Positions 1-11,713 of a stretch of 64,000 bases of DNA are shown piece after piece (position 1 is the first letter of the stretch; the number at the start of each line of letters is the position of its first letter). Location: NCBI RefSeq assembly GCF_015706575.1, contig NW_024037055.1, positions 10,268,262-10,332,261 on the forward strand. Direction: 5' to 3'. Source of the DNA: Patiria miniata (lineage: Eukaryota; Echinodermata; Asteroidea; Valvatida; Asterinidae). A program made the translations under genes and the position numbers. The notes under the pieces were generated by a model. That model ran no database searches. It was not told where the DNA came from and worked only from the letters and a program-made list of their open reading frames with translations.

Positions 1-732
1 GTCCAAATTTCATGTGACACTGGAAAAGTGTTTAAGACCAGCCAGCCATGTCTCTATCATCCGTTTAAGACCGGCCACGTGACGGGCTCTCGACCAATAG
101 GTCTCATAAATGTCATGACAATTGACATGGGAAATTCTAAATGGTGAATTTCCGAGGTCATGAGCTGTGTCGTGCAAGCTAGATTGGAGCAGTGTTTGAA
201 ATTCCTTCTACACAAATTTCTGTCGTATGCTTTTGTGCTTTTGTATATCGTATTAAAATTGGAGGATTCAGGACTGTTGTATTATGGCTATCCCTAACAA
301 CAGTCCTGAATCCTCCAATTTTAATATGATTTTTCACACCCCCTAGGGAGTTAGGGGTATATTTATTAATAATTAAGGACAAGAATGGCAGAATTTCAGA
401 ATCTCGGAATCTCAGGAGTGCGTGACCAGACAATTCGTAGAGTTATGGCTTTACTCATTCATTTTACTCTTAGTATAGTACTGTAGTACGGTACTACTTA
501 GTCTACTCCTAGCATTGTGAAATGGTCAATTCCGAGTAAAATAGTACTGGTTGTTTGTAGCACCGGGTTTCCCAACATGCTAGTATAGTAGTATTAACAA
601 TAATTGATGGTGCTATTAAAATAAGTGTAATAAAAGAGATAGCATATTGATAATTGTTTCCACATTCCATTCCTTTGATGTTCATCAGAGACTTTCACTG
701 AACTTCCTGTGTTTTTTTTTTATATTGGACAG
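1..732. other. Upstream intron or flank of CREG1; repeat-rich
   Basis: No coding exon is recognised. Positions 1-112 match the reverse strand of the repeat at 2150-2740 (shared motifs: gaccagccagccatg, ctctcgaccaatagg). A perfect 30-bp inverted repeat lies at 251-280 and 297-326. The rest is AT-rich and non-descript up to the acceptor at 731-732. Because exon 733-792 begins in phase 0 at an AG acceptor, at least part of this stretch should be CREG1 intron. Confidence 0.6.
251..326. repeat. Perfect 30-bp hairpin with AATCCTCC motif
   Basis: Arms at 251-280 and 297-326 are exact reverse complements around a 16-base loop. The right arm and the following cctagggagttaggg tract recur at 46417-46480, so this is a dispersed element, not a unique palindrome. 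Confidence 0.8.
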
Positions 733-3700
733 TGTGTTGATCCCCCTCCACATGGTGAACTAGCAAAGAGAGCTCGCTACATCGTGCATAAGGTACATCA
801 ACATGTTAATGACAACTTGAAGAATATCAAACGTACCTCCCAAAGGCAATGGATTTGTTCTCCATGGACAAAACTGGTACAAGACAGAGTCCGAATACAG
901 CCAGTGGCGTAACTATGGGGGGCACAGGGGGTATGTGCCCCCCAGCAGAGTTCTGTGCTCCCCCCCACCACCCAAAAAAAACCCTGAAACCATTTTTGTT
1001 TATGTGACGTCGTAATAAAGGCAGGCAATGAGTACACCACCATCTTTTCCTAAAAAAACATCGGTTAAAATGGTAAGAAATTGCCTCAAATCGCACCCCG
1101 AAGCCCAAGCCGTAATTTTTTGACCCACTTTTTTGGGGGGGACCCAAATTTCTTTGCCCCCCCCCCCAAAAAAAATTGTGTTCTGGATCCGCCCTTGCGT
1201 GATGATGTGTCACTCATGTGACTATAATTAGTTCTATATCAGTGGTCATTTCATAAAACAGGGCCTTGGCCTTGGCTTGAGGGTGAAGCCTTGGCCTCGA
1301 GGCTTGAGGGTCAAAGCCTTGGCCTTGGCCTTGGCCTTGAGGGTCAAAGCCTTGGCCTTGGCCTTGGCCTTGAGGGTCAAAGCCTTTGCTCCAACACTGG
1401 TAAGCAGTGCCGTGAAATTAGGCCAATGCTTTAAAATCCCACTTCAGTGGAATTAAGTTAGCTCGATCAACTTAATAATTTATTGTTACAAGTGAATCTT
1501 GTCAGTTTCCCTTTGTTTGTAGACTACATTTTCAGTCTACAAGCAGTTTATAGCACACACAAGTTTGTCTGTAATTGTTTTTGAAAACTCTAATTTCTGA
1601 AGTTTACTTATGATTTTGCACAAACTTAAGAAGAATCTTCCTTTCTTGAAATTTCTCCTCAAATTTGGTACAGGCTGACTGGTGCGTCATAACCACCCTT
1701 TCATCCAGCCCAGCATTGCTTGGCCAACCATTTCCCAACCCTACTTCCATGAGCGATGGGCCGGTGGACAAGAGTTCTGGCATTCCCTACATGTATCAGC
1801 CCACTGTATCCTACATAGTGCAGGATATTTCCCAGAACAGCAAAGTAAGCATGTGACAAATAATGTTCACAAATGATTCAATTGTTTCCAGATGCATATC
1901 CTCCTATGCATTGCTCAAGGTGTCAAATTATAACCGTGTACCCCTGCTCATCAAACAAATAAAGAATTATTGACAGTGCCCAAGGAAGCTAAAAACTTGA
2001 GGCTATTTTTTTTTTTCTAATAAACAGGGTTTTGAAAACGAGATAATATTGGAAGACTTAACAATAGTACTTAAAAATCACAAAAGGGGTACCTGAGGAA
2101 CATGCAAAAGTGTGAAAAAAACACGCAAGGTATAATAACTATTGCATTAAATTTCAGTTCATAAATACCTGAGACAGTTTACCCATTCCTATTGGTTGAG
2201 AGCCCATCACGTGGCCGGTCTTAAACACCGGCTGACTGGTCTTAAAACACTTTTCTAGTGTCCATGAAATTTGCACTCATATGAAATCTGGTCCCTTTTA
2301 CCCTTTTATTGGTTGAATGTTCACAATCCTCACGTACGCATGAGCAATACCACCAGTGAGTCAGTATTTCATAATCCTAAATTCACACTGCACCGGCACA
2401 GCTGCGTTCTGCACCACATCTCACAGTATGTACAATGCGCGCGCCAATGTCCATATAAGGAGTTGTTTACAGCTACTCGCGAGAGGCACATACCATAACA
2501 TAGCTAGAGGAGTGTTTAAAAAAACGTGAAGTAAACTTGTTGAACAAAATGGTTGGAAATTTATAATTTTTGACTTGATTTTACTATTTGACAAAAAAGA
2601 TATTTATGAATGGGAATAAATATGTGCTTGGCCGGTATTAAACACTACGTTTAACACCAGTTTGGAGCCTGGACGCTGATAATGACATTCAGCTTGGGTC
2701 ATTATCAGTGTCCAGACTACAAACCGGTCTTAAACATGGTATAACCACTTCGTGCCGGGACTGTTATTGCCGAAAATTTCAATTTTCGCAAGAAAACAAC
2801 ACTTTCCAGCCACTTTCTGATATACAGCCAAACACCACAAATATAGATTCACAAGACTAATTTCAACAGTATTTGTACGATATTTTCTGCCAAAATGTCA
2901 ACCGGCACGTGTGTATAAAAACAGCCAGTGCATGTTATCACGTCCTCCAATGTGAACTGGTTAAAACCAGCACACATTTTTTCCCTTAATTAAAGTGGCT
3001 ATAATACCTAAGATGTAAAGAGTCAAAATTCCATATTCAGCTTTTCTCTTTGTTTTATTTCAGGTGACATTGACTTTCAGCGAGGCCCAGTTTGGACTGA
3101 AAGAATGCCTCTTAACCAAAGATTCAGACCCGGAGTGGCCAATGTGTGCAAGGCTGATGTTGATGGGTAACATACATTCATTATTATCAAATATAAGACC
3201 AAAAAGGCATGGTGACAAAATCTAACAATGTGGGGAAGCGGAGAGGGATTGAGGGAAGTGGTTTACAGGGAAAGCATTTCATCTTCCCGTGGCATTGTCT
3301 TTGGTTAGTTCTTTGTTTAGTGGATGACCAGGAGAAGCTAGTTTGACTCTACCAGGGTGTTGATTGGTCAATAATGCGACGTTAATATCAAATGTATTTT
3401 CACGTGACTGGCATGTTTTGCAGGCAAGTTGATGCAGTAAACCCGAGGCTGAATATGTCAAACATGGTAACACACATCAGGACGGTGAGAGGCTCAGACA
3501 ATGTGTAGCAAAGTGTAAAAATGGAAGAGTGAAGGTTCTTTTTAGCGCGCGTTTTTTTCCGAGGCTGATGTTCTACATTACCCTAGAAACTGAGATAAAC
3601 CACTTCGAGTTCAACTTGCTATATACTTGAACAATGTCTGGATGATCGGTAGTTTTATTTTTACAACCAGCCTTCCGTGGTAAGCGACCGTTTTAACTTT

Positions 3701-5166
3701 TACCGTATTAGCTGAAACGGTATCTGAACATGGCCCAGTTGAAGCAGTCATTATTTAGCCATGTGTTACCCTGCAGTATGTGTCTACTTAGGTGTTAGTG
3801 GCAGATCCTGGGGGTAGCTAGGGTGTAAAAGGCTACGTTCAGAGGCAGTTTTAAATTCCCTTAAGATACTAGTTGAACTCTATTCGGTGTTACTTTTCTG
3901 CTAAAACAGTGTCTGAACGGTTTTAAATTTACCCTAAATTGGTTTTGTCTTGCTGCTAAAACGGTCAGTTACAACACCTCGAGGGTGGGTTTAAATTTAG
4001 CACTCAACTAGAGTCGTTGTATCTTCTAGTATGATTTCTGAACGGTTTTAGTTTTAATTAGTAATTAGTTTTTCATATGGAATAGAGAGTGCAAATGATG
4101 GCTGCGAGCTGAGGCCTCTCAAAGATTTTAGATGGGCCAAAGGCTGATCCAATCCTCTCGTGTGACTGAGATGGGCCCACTAGGAAGAGTTTACTTTGCT
4201 GAGACTGCTGCCCATTTGAGAAATGTCATGCCCAAAAACAATAATTCCTTGGGAGCTTCCAAAATCTTCCAAACTCCAACACTCGATCTGCAGAAAACCA
4301 TTGACACAGTTTTTTAAAGGATTTAAACACGATATGAGCATTTCCAGCTTTGTGAAAGGTTCAAAGTATAATGTCCATGACTAGGCTGATTAACCATGAT
4401 ACCAAATGAATGATTCAGAGAAATGATCCAAAACTCCTAGTCTGTAATCTCCTTGACTGTTACTAGATGATGGATGTAAAAGATTTGAAGCAACAAAAGT
4501 GCTCAAAATGTAAAGAAGGGTGCTGAACAACTAACCTGATGAAGTTTCAGCTCAGCTTCAGCTGTCTATTCCGAGAAAAACAGCTTTCTAGGATCTCAAT
4601 TTCAAATCAAAGGTTGCTGAATCATGTTTTGAATTGGGCCTAAATTCAGCGTCCGAGACACATTCTCACTGAGCTGATTGCAGCTACGCGATGTCGCGCA
4701 CCGATCCGACAAATTATAGCAACCGCCCGCACATGTGCCTCGTGCCAAAGCTTGCGTGCGCTTCGCCGAATAAAAAAAAAAAACTACTAACAGAAATTTC
4801 CAACGGTGTGTCTTGTTGGAAAGGCCTTCTTTCGTTTATTTTTCTTCAAAATGACAGCTTGCCAGAAACAATAATTTCACAGGGAGTTTAACCTAGAAGT
4901 TCAGTGGTATCTTCCTGACATTTCAATGAGTATTTTCTCCATTTGTGTATTTCCCTACTCTAGGTGACATGCACTTAGTGAAAGATGCGGCAGGCAACGC
5001 CACGGCCAAAGCAGCCCTCTTCCCTCGCCATCCTTCCATGTCCAGCTGGCACTTCCATCAACACACCTTCCTCAAGATGGACATCAATCAAATTCTGCTT
5101 CTGGATTACTTTGGTGGCTACAGCAATGTCTCAGTGGCTGATTATTTCAAGGTCAATCTAGACTAA
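733..5166 (+). CDS. CREG1: CREG1-like protein (cellular repressor of E1A-stimulated genes), 3' four exons
   Basis: Coding exons are 733-792, 1674-1844, 3064-3166 and 4964-5166 (stop TAA at 5164-5166). All junctions are GT-AG and phases join (0, 0, 1), giving 178 residues. The protein opens with PPPHGELAKRARYIVHK, then ADWCVITTLSS, MSDGP and GIPYMY, and ends LLDYFGGYSNVSVADYF. These are the conserved blocks of CREG, a flavin-reductase-like (split barrel) fold in a secreted/lysosomal glycoprotein that binds the mannose-6-phosphate/IGF2 receptor and is tied to differentiation and lysosome function. Two N-glycosylation sequons (NAT, NVS) are visible in the last exon. Human CREG1 is 220 aa; about 40 residues, including the signal peptide, are missing and must be encoded in an upstream exon. 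No candidate was found in 1-732. CREG2 is the alternative paralogue, but a single invertebrate CREG is most likely. Confidence 0.93.
902..1195. mobile_element. Non-autonomous element with CAGTGGCG-type ends
   Basis: It begins CAGTGGCGTAACTATGGGGG and ends near GGATCCGCCCTTG, start and end motifs common on short invertebrate DNA elements. The interior is rich in C and G homopolymers (gccccccccccccc around 1157). It lies in the CREG1 intron 793-1673. The family is not assigned. Confidence 0.45.
1256..1392 (+). repeat. Minisatellite, CTTGGC / GAGGGTCAAAGC units
   Basis: Tandem hexamers of the type ccttgg alternate with gagggtcaaagc, giving a higher-order unit of about 30-36 bases repeated roughly three to four times. 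It sits in the CREG1 intron and is probably length-variable. Confidence 0.85.
2150..2740 (+). mobile_element. Dispersed repeat family R1, forward copy
   Basis: Nearly the whole interval matches the reverse complement of 8790-9295, and positions 1-112 match its left part. Shared landmarks are the cagtttacccattcctattgg start, a GC-rich centre with gcgcgcgcc, and the attcccattcataaat-type right part. It lies in the CREG1 intron 1845-3063. No coding potential was seen. Confidence 0.7.
2741..2964 (+). mobile_element. Short TIR element family R2 (TTAACCA ends), copy 1
   Basis: The left end is taaccacttcgtgccggga and the right end is tgtgaactggttaa. The same two ends bound 18408-18660 in the opposite orientation with a different interior. 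This indicates a MITE family with TTAACCA-type inverted ends. It directly abuts the R1 copy on its left. Confidence 0.6.
3167..4470. other. CREG1 intron, mostly unique sequence
   Basis: No gene or clear mobile element is seen. The motif aaacggt with nearby ctgaac recurs several times between 3700 and 4050 in both orientations, suggesting a decayed repeat. R3 occupies the next stretch. Confidence 0.5.
4470..4895 (+). mobile_element. Dispersed repeat family R3, copy 1
   Basis: It is strongly similar to 51845-52285 on the same strand: gaagtttcagctcagcttc, cgatgtcgcgcac, cttcgccgaataa and ggccttctttcgtt are shared in order. More diverged relatives sit near 10040-10230 and 18680-18960. It has no coding potential. 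Confidence 0.7.
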
Positions 5167-5226
5167 TGAAGTACAGTGGTGGTACAGGGTTTGTATTGTC
5201 TTGTCAATTCATTGGATGAATATTGT

Positions 5227-5363
5227 ACAAATATAACATGGTTTATATCGGGTGGACAGTCGATATTTGCTCCCCGAGGTATTGGAAGTTGAGTTTGTCA
5301 ACTTCCAATACCGAGGGGAGCTTATATCGACTGTCCACCCAAAATAAACCATGTTATATTTGT
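5227..5363. repeat. Long hairpin just downstream of the CREG1 stop codon
   Basis: Two arms of about 65 bases are almost perfectly complementary: acaaatataacatggttta near 5227 pairs with 5345-5363, and tattggaagttga pairs with tcaacttccaata at the centre. It starts 60 bases after the CREG1 stop, so it would lie in the 3' UTR if transcription runs through. It looks like a young MITE. Confidence 0.85.
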
Positions 5364-6550
5364 TTAACTATACCTCATACATATTCAATTGCCAAATTTT
5401 CCCTGATGCAATAAGTACAATGTATGCACCTTGCAGGCAAAATATATCTTCGGAGAAATTTGTCCAGCGCACCAGAGGAATAATATTGCTCAACCTCCGA
5501 AAAGTTCAGTTCGTTTGCAATACAGTAACTACGGTTGTAAATACAATCATTTGTGGACAATTTGTTTTATTACAGAAGACATCTTTATTGTCCATCATAT
5601 TCTCCAATTCGGCATCATTGAGCTCGGGAAAACACTAATTATTTACATGTGCAACCATGATCTTTTCATGTGTAGCTAGCTCGGGCGATATTCCCGCGTG
5701 TGTACTTCACCCGTGCAACAGTTCCATGATTGCTTTGTAATGCGCATGCGTACCACTATGCATGCATATTTAGCCTGTGCGTGAATACTTGCGCGTGCAT
5801 TTGGTAAACAGCAACAATAGCATCTGGCACTTGATGGTGAATGGACCAGTGAGAATTCGGCTCTCGGTCATGAATATGTATGAGGTACAGTAAAATGATA
5901 TAGTACACCAAAAAGAGGCTACTAGGAGAAGCAATATTTTGAAGTTTACTTAAGTTGACATCTCCACTCCAAACATTGTGTTTTTGATGAGTCACCCATA
6001 TCACAACGCCCTGTTCAAGGGCCATCCAAGGTGAGGGCCACACAGGGAAATCGAAGAAAAAGAAGGAAAAAAATACTTCAAGTAGAAAGTATTGACGTTA
6101 CCTTTGAACTGGGACAGATCATTAATCAACTGCAACACAAGAAACTGGATGAATACTTCCTAGAATTTGCTGTTGGAACAACTGCAATTTTATGTTTTTG
6201 TTTGTTTGAATTCCATAAGATGGAATTTTTTGTCCGAATACTCAATGTTGAGTTTGTGTTTGTATGTGGTCGGATTAGTATTTCAGTATGTACATGTAAA
6301 TTACTGAAGGATAAATGATTAACTGCAGGACAGTATTAGTCGGATGTTAACCTTAAAATTAGAAACAGGAGGCCTCTTCCTCAGCAAACAATGAGGGCGA
6401 TTCACAATGCAGTGCACCACCAAGAGGTTGCCACAGAGAGTTCATTTTTTCCCAGTGCAGTGTGGGAGATGGTTGACAAATTCGCAGCGTGGGACATTTG
6501 AAATTGTTGGTTTTTCCAGGCAGTAGTTTCGTAAGCGTATGATTCAAGTA
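5364..6550. other. Intergenic, no gene seen
   Basis: Sequence between the CREG1 3' hairpin and the pogo-like element. Open frames here are short, overlap on both strands and resemble no known protein. No CREG1 poly(A) signal could be fixed with confidence; AATAAA occurs at 5343-5348 inside the hairpin and at 8653-8658. Confidence 0.5.
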
Positions 6551-7435
6551 CAGTAAACTCCGGCTAAGACGGCACTCTCGGGACCAGAGAATTTGTGACG
6601 GCTTACGCGAATGTCGGCTTCTGCTGCAAGTCGTCATTTTGCCGACTTACACAAATGCACTAATTGAATCACGGAGTGAAAAAAATAGATTGAATTAATG
6701 GCCTATGCGCATTTGTATCTGGATCATGCAAACAAGATTCATGGCTAAAATTCAAACGCTTTGATTTACCCTGGTTTATTTCTACATCCATGGTTGATTC
6801 CAGCAAATATATCCTCAATGTTTATCATCACAAACAGGCTGTGGTATCGCAAAAAGTCATGCATGTAGATGTACGTATGTATGAAGCAAGGACAGTGCGG
6901 CCGGCAAGCGTTAACAGTGGTTCGTACAGATCGCTTGCATACTGTACATCCATGGCCGGCCATGTGCATGTTGTGTACATTGTGCACGACGTTCGTGTAC
7001 AGCCACGAATTAAATATGTGCATGGTACTGGTACAATAAGGGGACCCCCAAAATGAACAGAGCGCATGCATGCAGTCGAGAGGGGGTACTGGTATTGATG
7101 TGCTATCGGGAAAACCCCTTTTTAATCGCGCACGTGCATCAATCACGGGCTGTGCCATAAACAGATGTCAATTAGCAGTGTGTGCGACTTTTCACTTGAC
7201 ACTTCTTGCAAACCGCAGAGCACGATGCCGACTTATACAGAGGAATTTGTGTGGTTTTGAGGAAATGGGACTGAAAGTAACACGCCGATATAGGCGAAAT
7301 GGCGGCTTACAAAGGCTGGCTTGGAAAAGAAAATGTCATTGGAAATGCATTAGAGACAATCGGGACTTTCGTCAGACGGCCGATTTAAGCGATATGACGG
7401 TTTACACGATGTCGGTTTAGCCGAGGTGTTTATTG
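6551..7435. mobile_element. pogo/Tigger-like non-autonomous DNA transposon
   Basis: The left end CAGTAAACTCCGGCTAAGAC and the right end (reverse strand) CAATAAACACCTCGGCTAAA form imperfect inverted ends, each flanked by TA, the target of the Tc1/mariner-pogo group. The ends resemble Tigger termini (CAGTxxAACCTCGG). The 885-bp interior has only broken open frames, so it is a MITE-like derivative. Confidence 0.6.
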
Positions 7436-8789
7436 TATGTGTTTTCTTTTTATCAATATGTTGTTTTTTGTAAGGTGGCAGAACGCTATGCCCCAAACCA
7501 ATTAGCTCAAGTTGTCCACTGACACTCATTCAAATGAGCCGTGTATTGACGACTGTAAACTAGAAAAATGGACTCTCCATGGCAAACTCTCGTTCTAATT
7601 GAAAAGCAAAATGGGCTAAAACTTTTTCTCTGCAATATACTATACTAACTGACTACTTGCCATATGGACTCAGTCCATGAGTAATCCCTAATTGTTTCTG
7701 CTTCTGCTTCTGCTTATACACTGTACACATACTACACAACGCCCTTTTGGACTATCTCGGTACAGTATTGTTAATGTAAACACTGTACATAAACATGAAG
7801 CACACTTTTCTCATATGCAATGATTCTTTAAATGATGTAAGGGCATGGACATAATTAGGGTGGCCATAATTTTGGGGTTTTTTTACCAGATATAGAGCAT
7901 CTGGCTAACCTTGGTTCAAACCAGGGCTAAATTGCACTTGTGTAAACTTAAGGGTAGAGTAGAGTAAAGCTAAATGTGATTTACACAGATCAACGTGGAG
8001 AACCTTTGCCTTGCCAGTGTTTGGCTTTTATCTATTAATCAGGACGGCAAGTAAGGCAACCAGTGTAATACATAAAGGCCAGCTTTCAAGTATTCGTACT
8101 TGTCCTACCCTTTCTCTTCTTTGTTTTTTTTTTTACCTTGCTCCTACATTTTTCTTGAAATTCCTACTTTTTCGGAAAAATGAAATCTCAAAAAATGTTC
8201 ATAATGGTGTTACACATTGTTATATGTAAATCAAACAATTATTTGTGTGATTTGTTTTCTTGAATCCCACTGTTCTACTTTTTGACCTGGTCTGCTTGAA
8301 AGCCTACATATTAGGCCAAATTCAGCATTATGAAAGAAAATGTAATGTTATTAGTTAAAATAGCTTATTTGTAAAATTTACTTCTAAGCAGTAAACATTT
8401 TATTCTTTATGTACAGATGGTATATTATTGGCCTTTTGTATCTGTGCTTTTTATGAGATTTTAAGAAACTTACCGAGTAACTTGGCATATCCCACTTCAA
8501 AATCATGGTTTCAAGGTTCCAAAATGCAAAGACGGAAGCTCCAATTTTGTATTATATTTAATTAAGTTGATTTGTACACTTAATTTGTACATTAAATTAA
8601 GTTTTGAAGGGTGCACTTTTTTTATCTATACATTGCAAGTGTTTTTCTTTCGAATAAAATGCTGTGGTGGTGTTGTGCACAATATACTTTGTAATAATGG
8701 GTTCATTACAGATTGATGTCACTTAAATACATCTTTCACAACCCCCATTTTATGGGGGAGGGAAGTAAGGGTACACAAACCCTCGGCTT
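7436..8789. other. AT-rich intergenic DNA, no gene seen
   Basis: Between the pogo-like element and R1. Contains runs of T, a TTCTGC microsatellite near 7699 and an AATAAA at 8653-8658 on the + strand that could serve a distal CREG1 3' end. Nothing else is supported. Confidence 0.5.
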
Positions 8790-9295
8790 CACCTTGGGTA
8801 ATTATCACCATTCCAGTACTCCAACCAGTCTTAAACATAGTGTTTAATACTGACCAAGCACATATTTATTCCCATTCATAAATACCTTTTTGGTCAAAAA
8901 GTCAAAACGAGTCGGAAATTTCGAACAATTTTGTTCAACACTTTTTACTTTCTGTTTTTCAAAACACCGCTCTAGCTATTTAATGGAGTGTCCAGCTCAC
9001 AGTTAAGATGTAAACAACTCCTTTTGTGGAGATTGGCGCGCGCGTCGCGCAGATGCAGCTGTGGTGAGTGCGTTGTGAATTTTGGACTATGAAATACGGA
9101 CTCCCTGGCAGTATTGCGCATGCCTACATGCAGATGTTGAATGTTCAACTAATAGAACGGTAAAAGGCACTGAATTTTTTTTTAAGACCAGCCAGTTATG
9201 TATTTATCATCCATTTAAGACTGGCAACGTGATGGGCTCTCGACCAATAGGAATGGGTAAACTGTCCAAGGTATTTATGAATGTGTATTAAAGTT
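8790..9295 (-). mobile_element. Dispersed repeat family R1, reverse copy
   Basis: Reverse complement of 2150-2740 with moderate divergence, including the CG-rich centre (ggcgcgcgcgtcgcgc) and the terminal ataggaatgggtaaactgtcc block. The CREG1 intron copy and this one flank the 3' half of the gene in inverted orientation. Confidence 0.7.
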
Positions 9296-9711
9296 CAACA
9301 GTACTCAAATAACATGATTCATGTCCTCAAACTGTTTACCAAAATCCCCTACAACACCCCCCCCCAAAAAAAAACCCAAACTTTTTGGTCTATGGTCACA
9401 ACCACCTATACACTGAGAAAGGTCAGGACAGGCTTACTAGCCATTTGTACATCCAACTTGTACAGAACATTTTCACAAATTAGTTCCTGAAAATGGTTCA
9501 CTGCCTTTCAGCAGGAACCACGGTGTTCACTGGGCCGTTGCTTTGCGCGTGAACCAGTAATTATGGTTCCAACAAACAAATTGTGGGTTCACTCGAAACA
9601 CACCATAACTGGGACCTAATAGACAACTTCCCAATAAAAGTCCTGGACACAGCAAATATATTGATGACACAAACTATGCAGCATCATGAATTTCTAAGAA
9701 CTTTATTGACA

Positions 9712-9717
9712 AATTTG
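9712..9717 (-). terminator. Candidate poly(A) signal for UBXN7
   Basis: TTTATT on the + strand reads AATAAA on the minus strand, 2.0 kb downstream of the UBXN7 stop. It is the best candidate in non-repetitive sequence. There is no transcript support. Confidence 0.35.
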
Positions 9718-11713
9718 GATTAAAAATAGATACATCTTCAATGATTGAATAATACCAATTATAGAGACGTCACTGATAAGAGATGAGAGGCCAGCTCTAA
9801 TTTATGCTTCTATCAGATACAGGTGGAACATGCACGATTCTTGCTGTAAGGTTTATGCATCATATGGCCCTCTTGTGGTGGGTCTGTGTACAGTCGGGGT
9901 TACACTTTAATCGTAGATTTATATTTTGTCAATGACACCTCTACTATGTAATTTTTCCTGTGGAATTGTTGGTTGTGCAAAATGAGGTTCCTTTAAAGGC
10001 ATAAAGGATCATTAGCTTTTCATGCATATTGTTCATTTCCAATAGTAACACTGCTCAAAATGATAATCCGAAGAAGAACGTTCAAAACCTAACCTATTGA
10101 AGTTTCAGCTCGGTGGACACAGCACTTTTTGAGAGCACAGTGTAAAACCATGCACAACTATCGACTGATTGTTGGAAATCACCAACATTTCTTGATTTCT
10201 TCTAAATGACAGCAAGCCATGAATATTTTCATGAAAATATTTCACGATCTTTAATCCATGTAAGCCTTTTTTATAATAATTTGGTAGGTTACTTTTGGGA
10301 TAAATGCAAATGCTCCTATATGCCTTTAATACATTCTCTCCCCTATTCAAGACAAAACAAATATATCTATAGCATTCTTTGGTTTTAACTGGTTGAGCAT
10401 TTTCACATCTTTGATCATGCTGGCATAAAGACATGGTTAGGACCAAACGAGAACCCAAAGTTGGCATGAGTTTTAACTTTATCAACATGGCAGGAAGGAA
10501 AGCAGATGATTTTATTTTATCAGTGCAAGAATCTAGGAGCTTGTATCATTTTAGATATTTGGAGGAATCGGAAAGATTACAAGCAAACATACCCAAGGGC
10601 CAATCTTCACTGATAAAAACCACATGGTTACAAATATCCAAAGCGAAAATGACTGTTTCAATGAAGAGACTTGAAGAATTTCAGGACTAATTCAAACTTC
10701 TCAAGGATGCGTGCTTGGCAAGACTAGAAGCCTGTGGAAGGGCTTATAGTTATAATAACATGCACAAACAAAATACAACACAGAGCACAGAACAGACAAT
10801 TTGTGCTGATATGCCATGTGAGTGGGTTCCACAGCCTCCTTACGTGTTCCTGCAAACAGCTGTTATGTTCTCAACTCATTCTCTTTTTAGTCCCCATAAG
10901 TAAACTTTCTTCAGAGCAGATAAGTTGTGAGAAGTTTTGACGAGTTGGGCCTTGGTTGTGGAAAGCATCTGAAGTGACTAGTGTATCATACGAAATTGAG
11001 TGAAAGAGTATGAGGAATACATGAAAAACTTGAACTGCTGTAATAGTTTGCCCCCCAAAATACAGGGCACTCTTTGGGACCTCTGTGAAAACAGACATTC
11101 TCAAAAGCTGTCTAAAATATTGAAAGTTCCCAAAACTTGTTGGTGTTTACAGATCAACAAACACAGCTGCTGTGATCCCAAGAAGTTTGGGCTCGGCTGA
11201 TTCATGCCCAAGGTCCAGGAGTCTACTGACCAGATCACCAGTTATACCACAAGAATACAGAGCCAGTGTCTTGAAGCTGCTATGCACACAGAACTTGCTT
11301 AACACATAAGAGTCCTTCTTAGCAACTCAAGGTTACCAACCAAAACATCCAAAGTAATGCATATAGCTTTAGACTGGTTCCCAGATGACATCTACTTAGT
11401 GAGAATATTTCTCAAGCAATATTTTCTGCAGTATAAGCAGCTCCATGCTGGTTCCACTTTCATGGCCCTGACTACCTTTACTTAGTGCAGACTTCCCGCT
11501 CACTACAGCAGAAAATGAAGTTAGCGAATATCACAGATAAGCAAGAGATTCGGCATAAGCACGTAGATGTTCACACAGCTTACAAGTTGAGTCTACAGTT
11601 TCTGTGGTAGAGCTGTAAGCAAGGAATGACACTCATAAACACAGAAGTATGTGCTTAGCAGGGCCATGAAATTGGGCCCTGCAGGTCCCTCTTAGATCGT
11701 CAGGTTCAGTCTT
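9718..11713 (-). other. Probable UBXN7 3' UTR
   Basis: About 2 kb between the UBXN7 stop (TAA ending at 11714) and the candidate poly(A) signal. Positions 10040-10230 carry a diverged R3 fragment. The open frame at 10433-10690 (+) is antisense to this UTR and resembles nothing known. Confidence 0.4.

Noticed and set aside
7070-7420. Plus-strand ORF of 116 codons
   Set aside because: Lies inside the pogo-like MITE and covers its right terminal region; not a transposase domain.
10433-10690. Plus-strand ORF of 85 codons between CREG1 and UBXN7
   Set aside because: Lies antisense in the likely UBXN7 3' UTR, has no homologue I recognise and no splice context.
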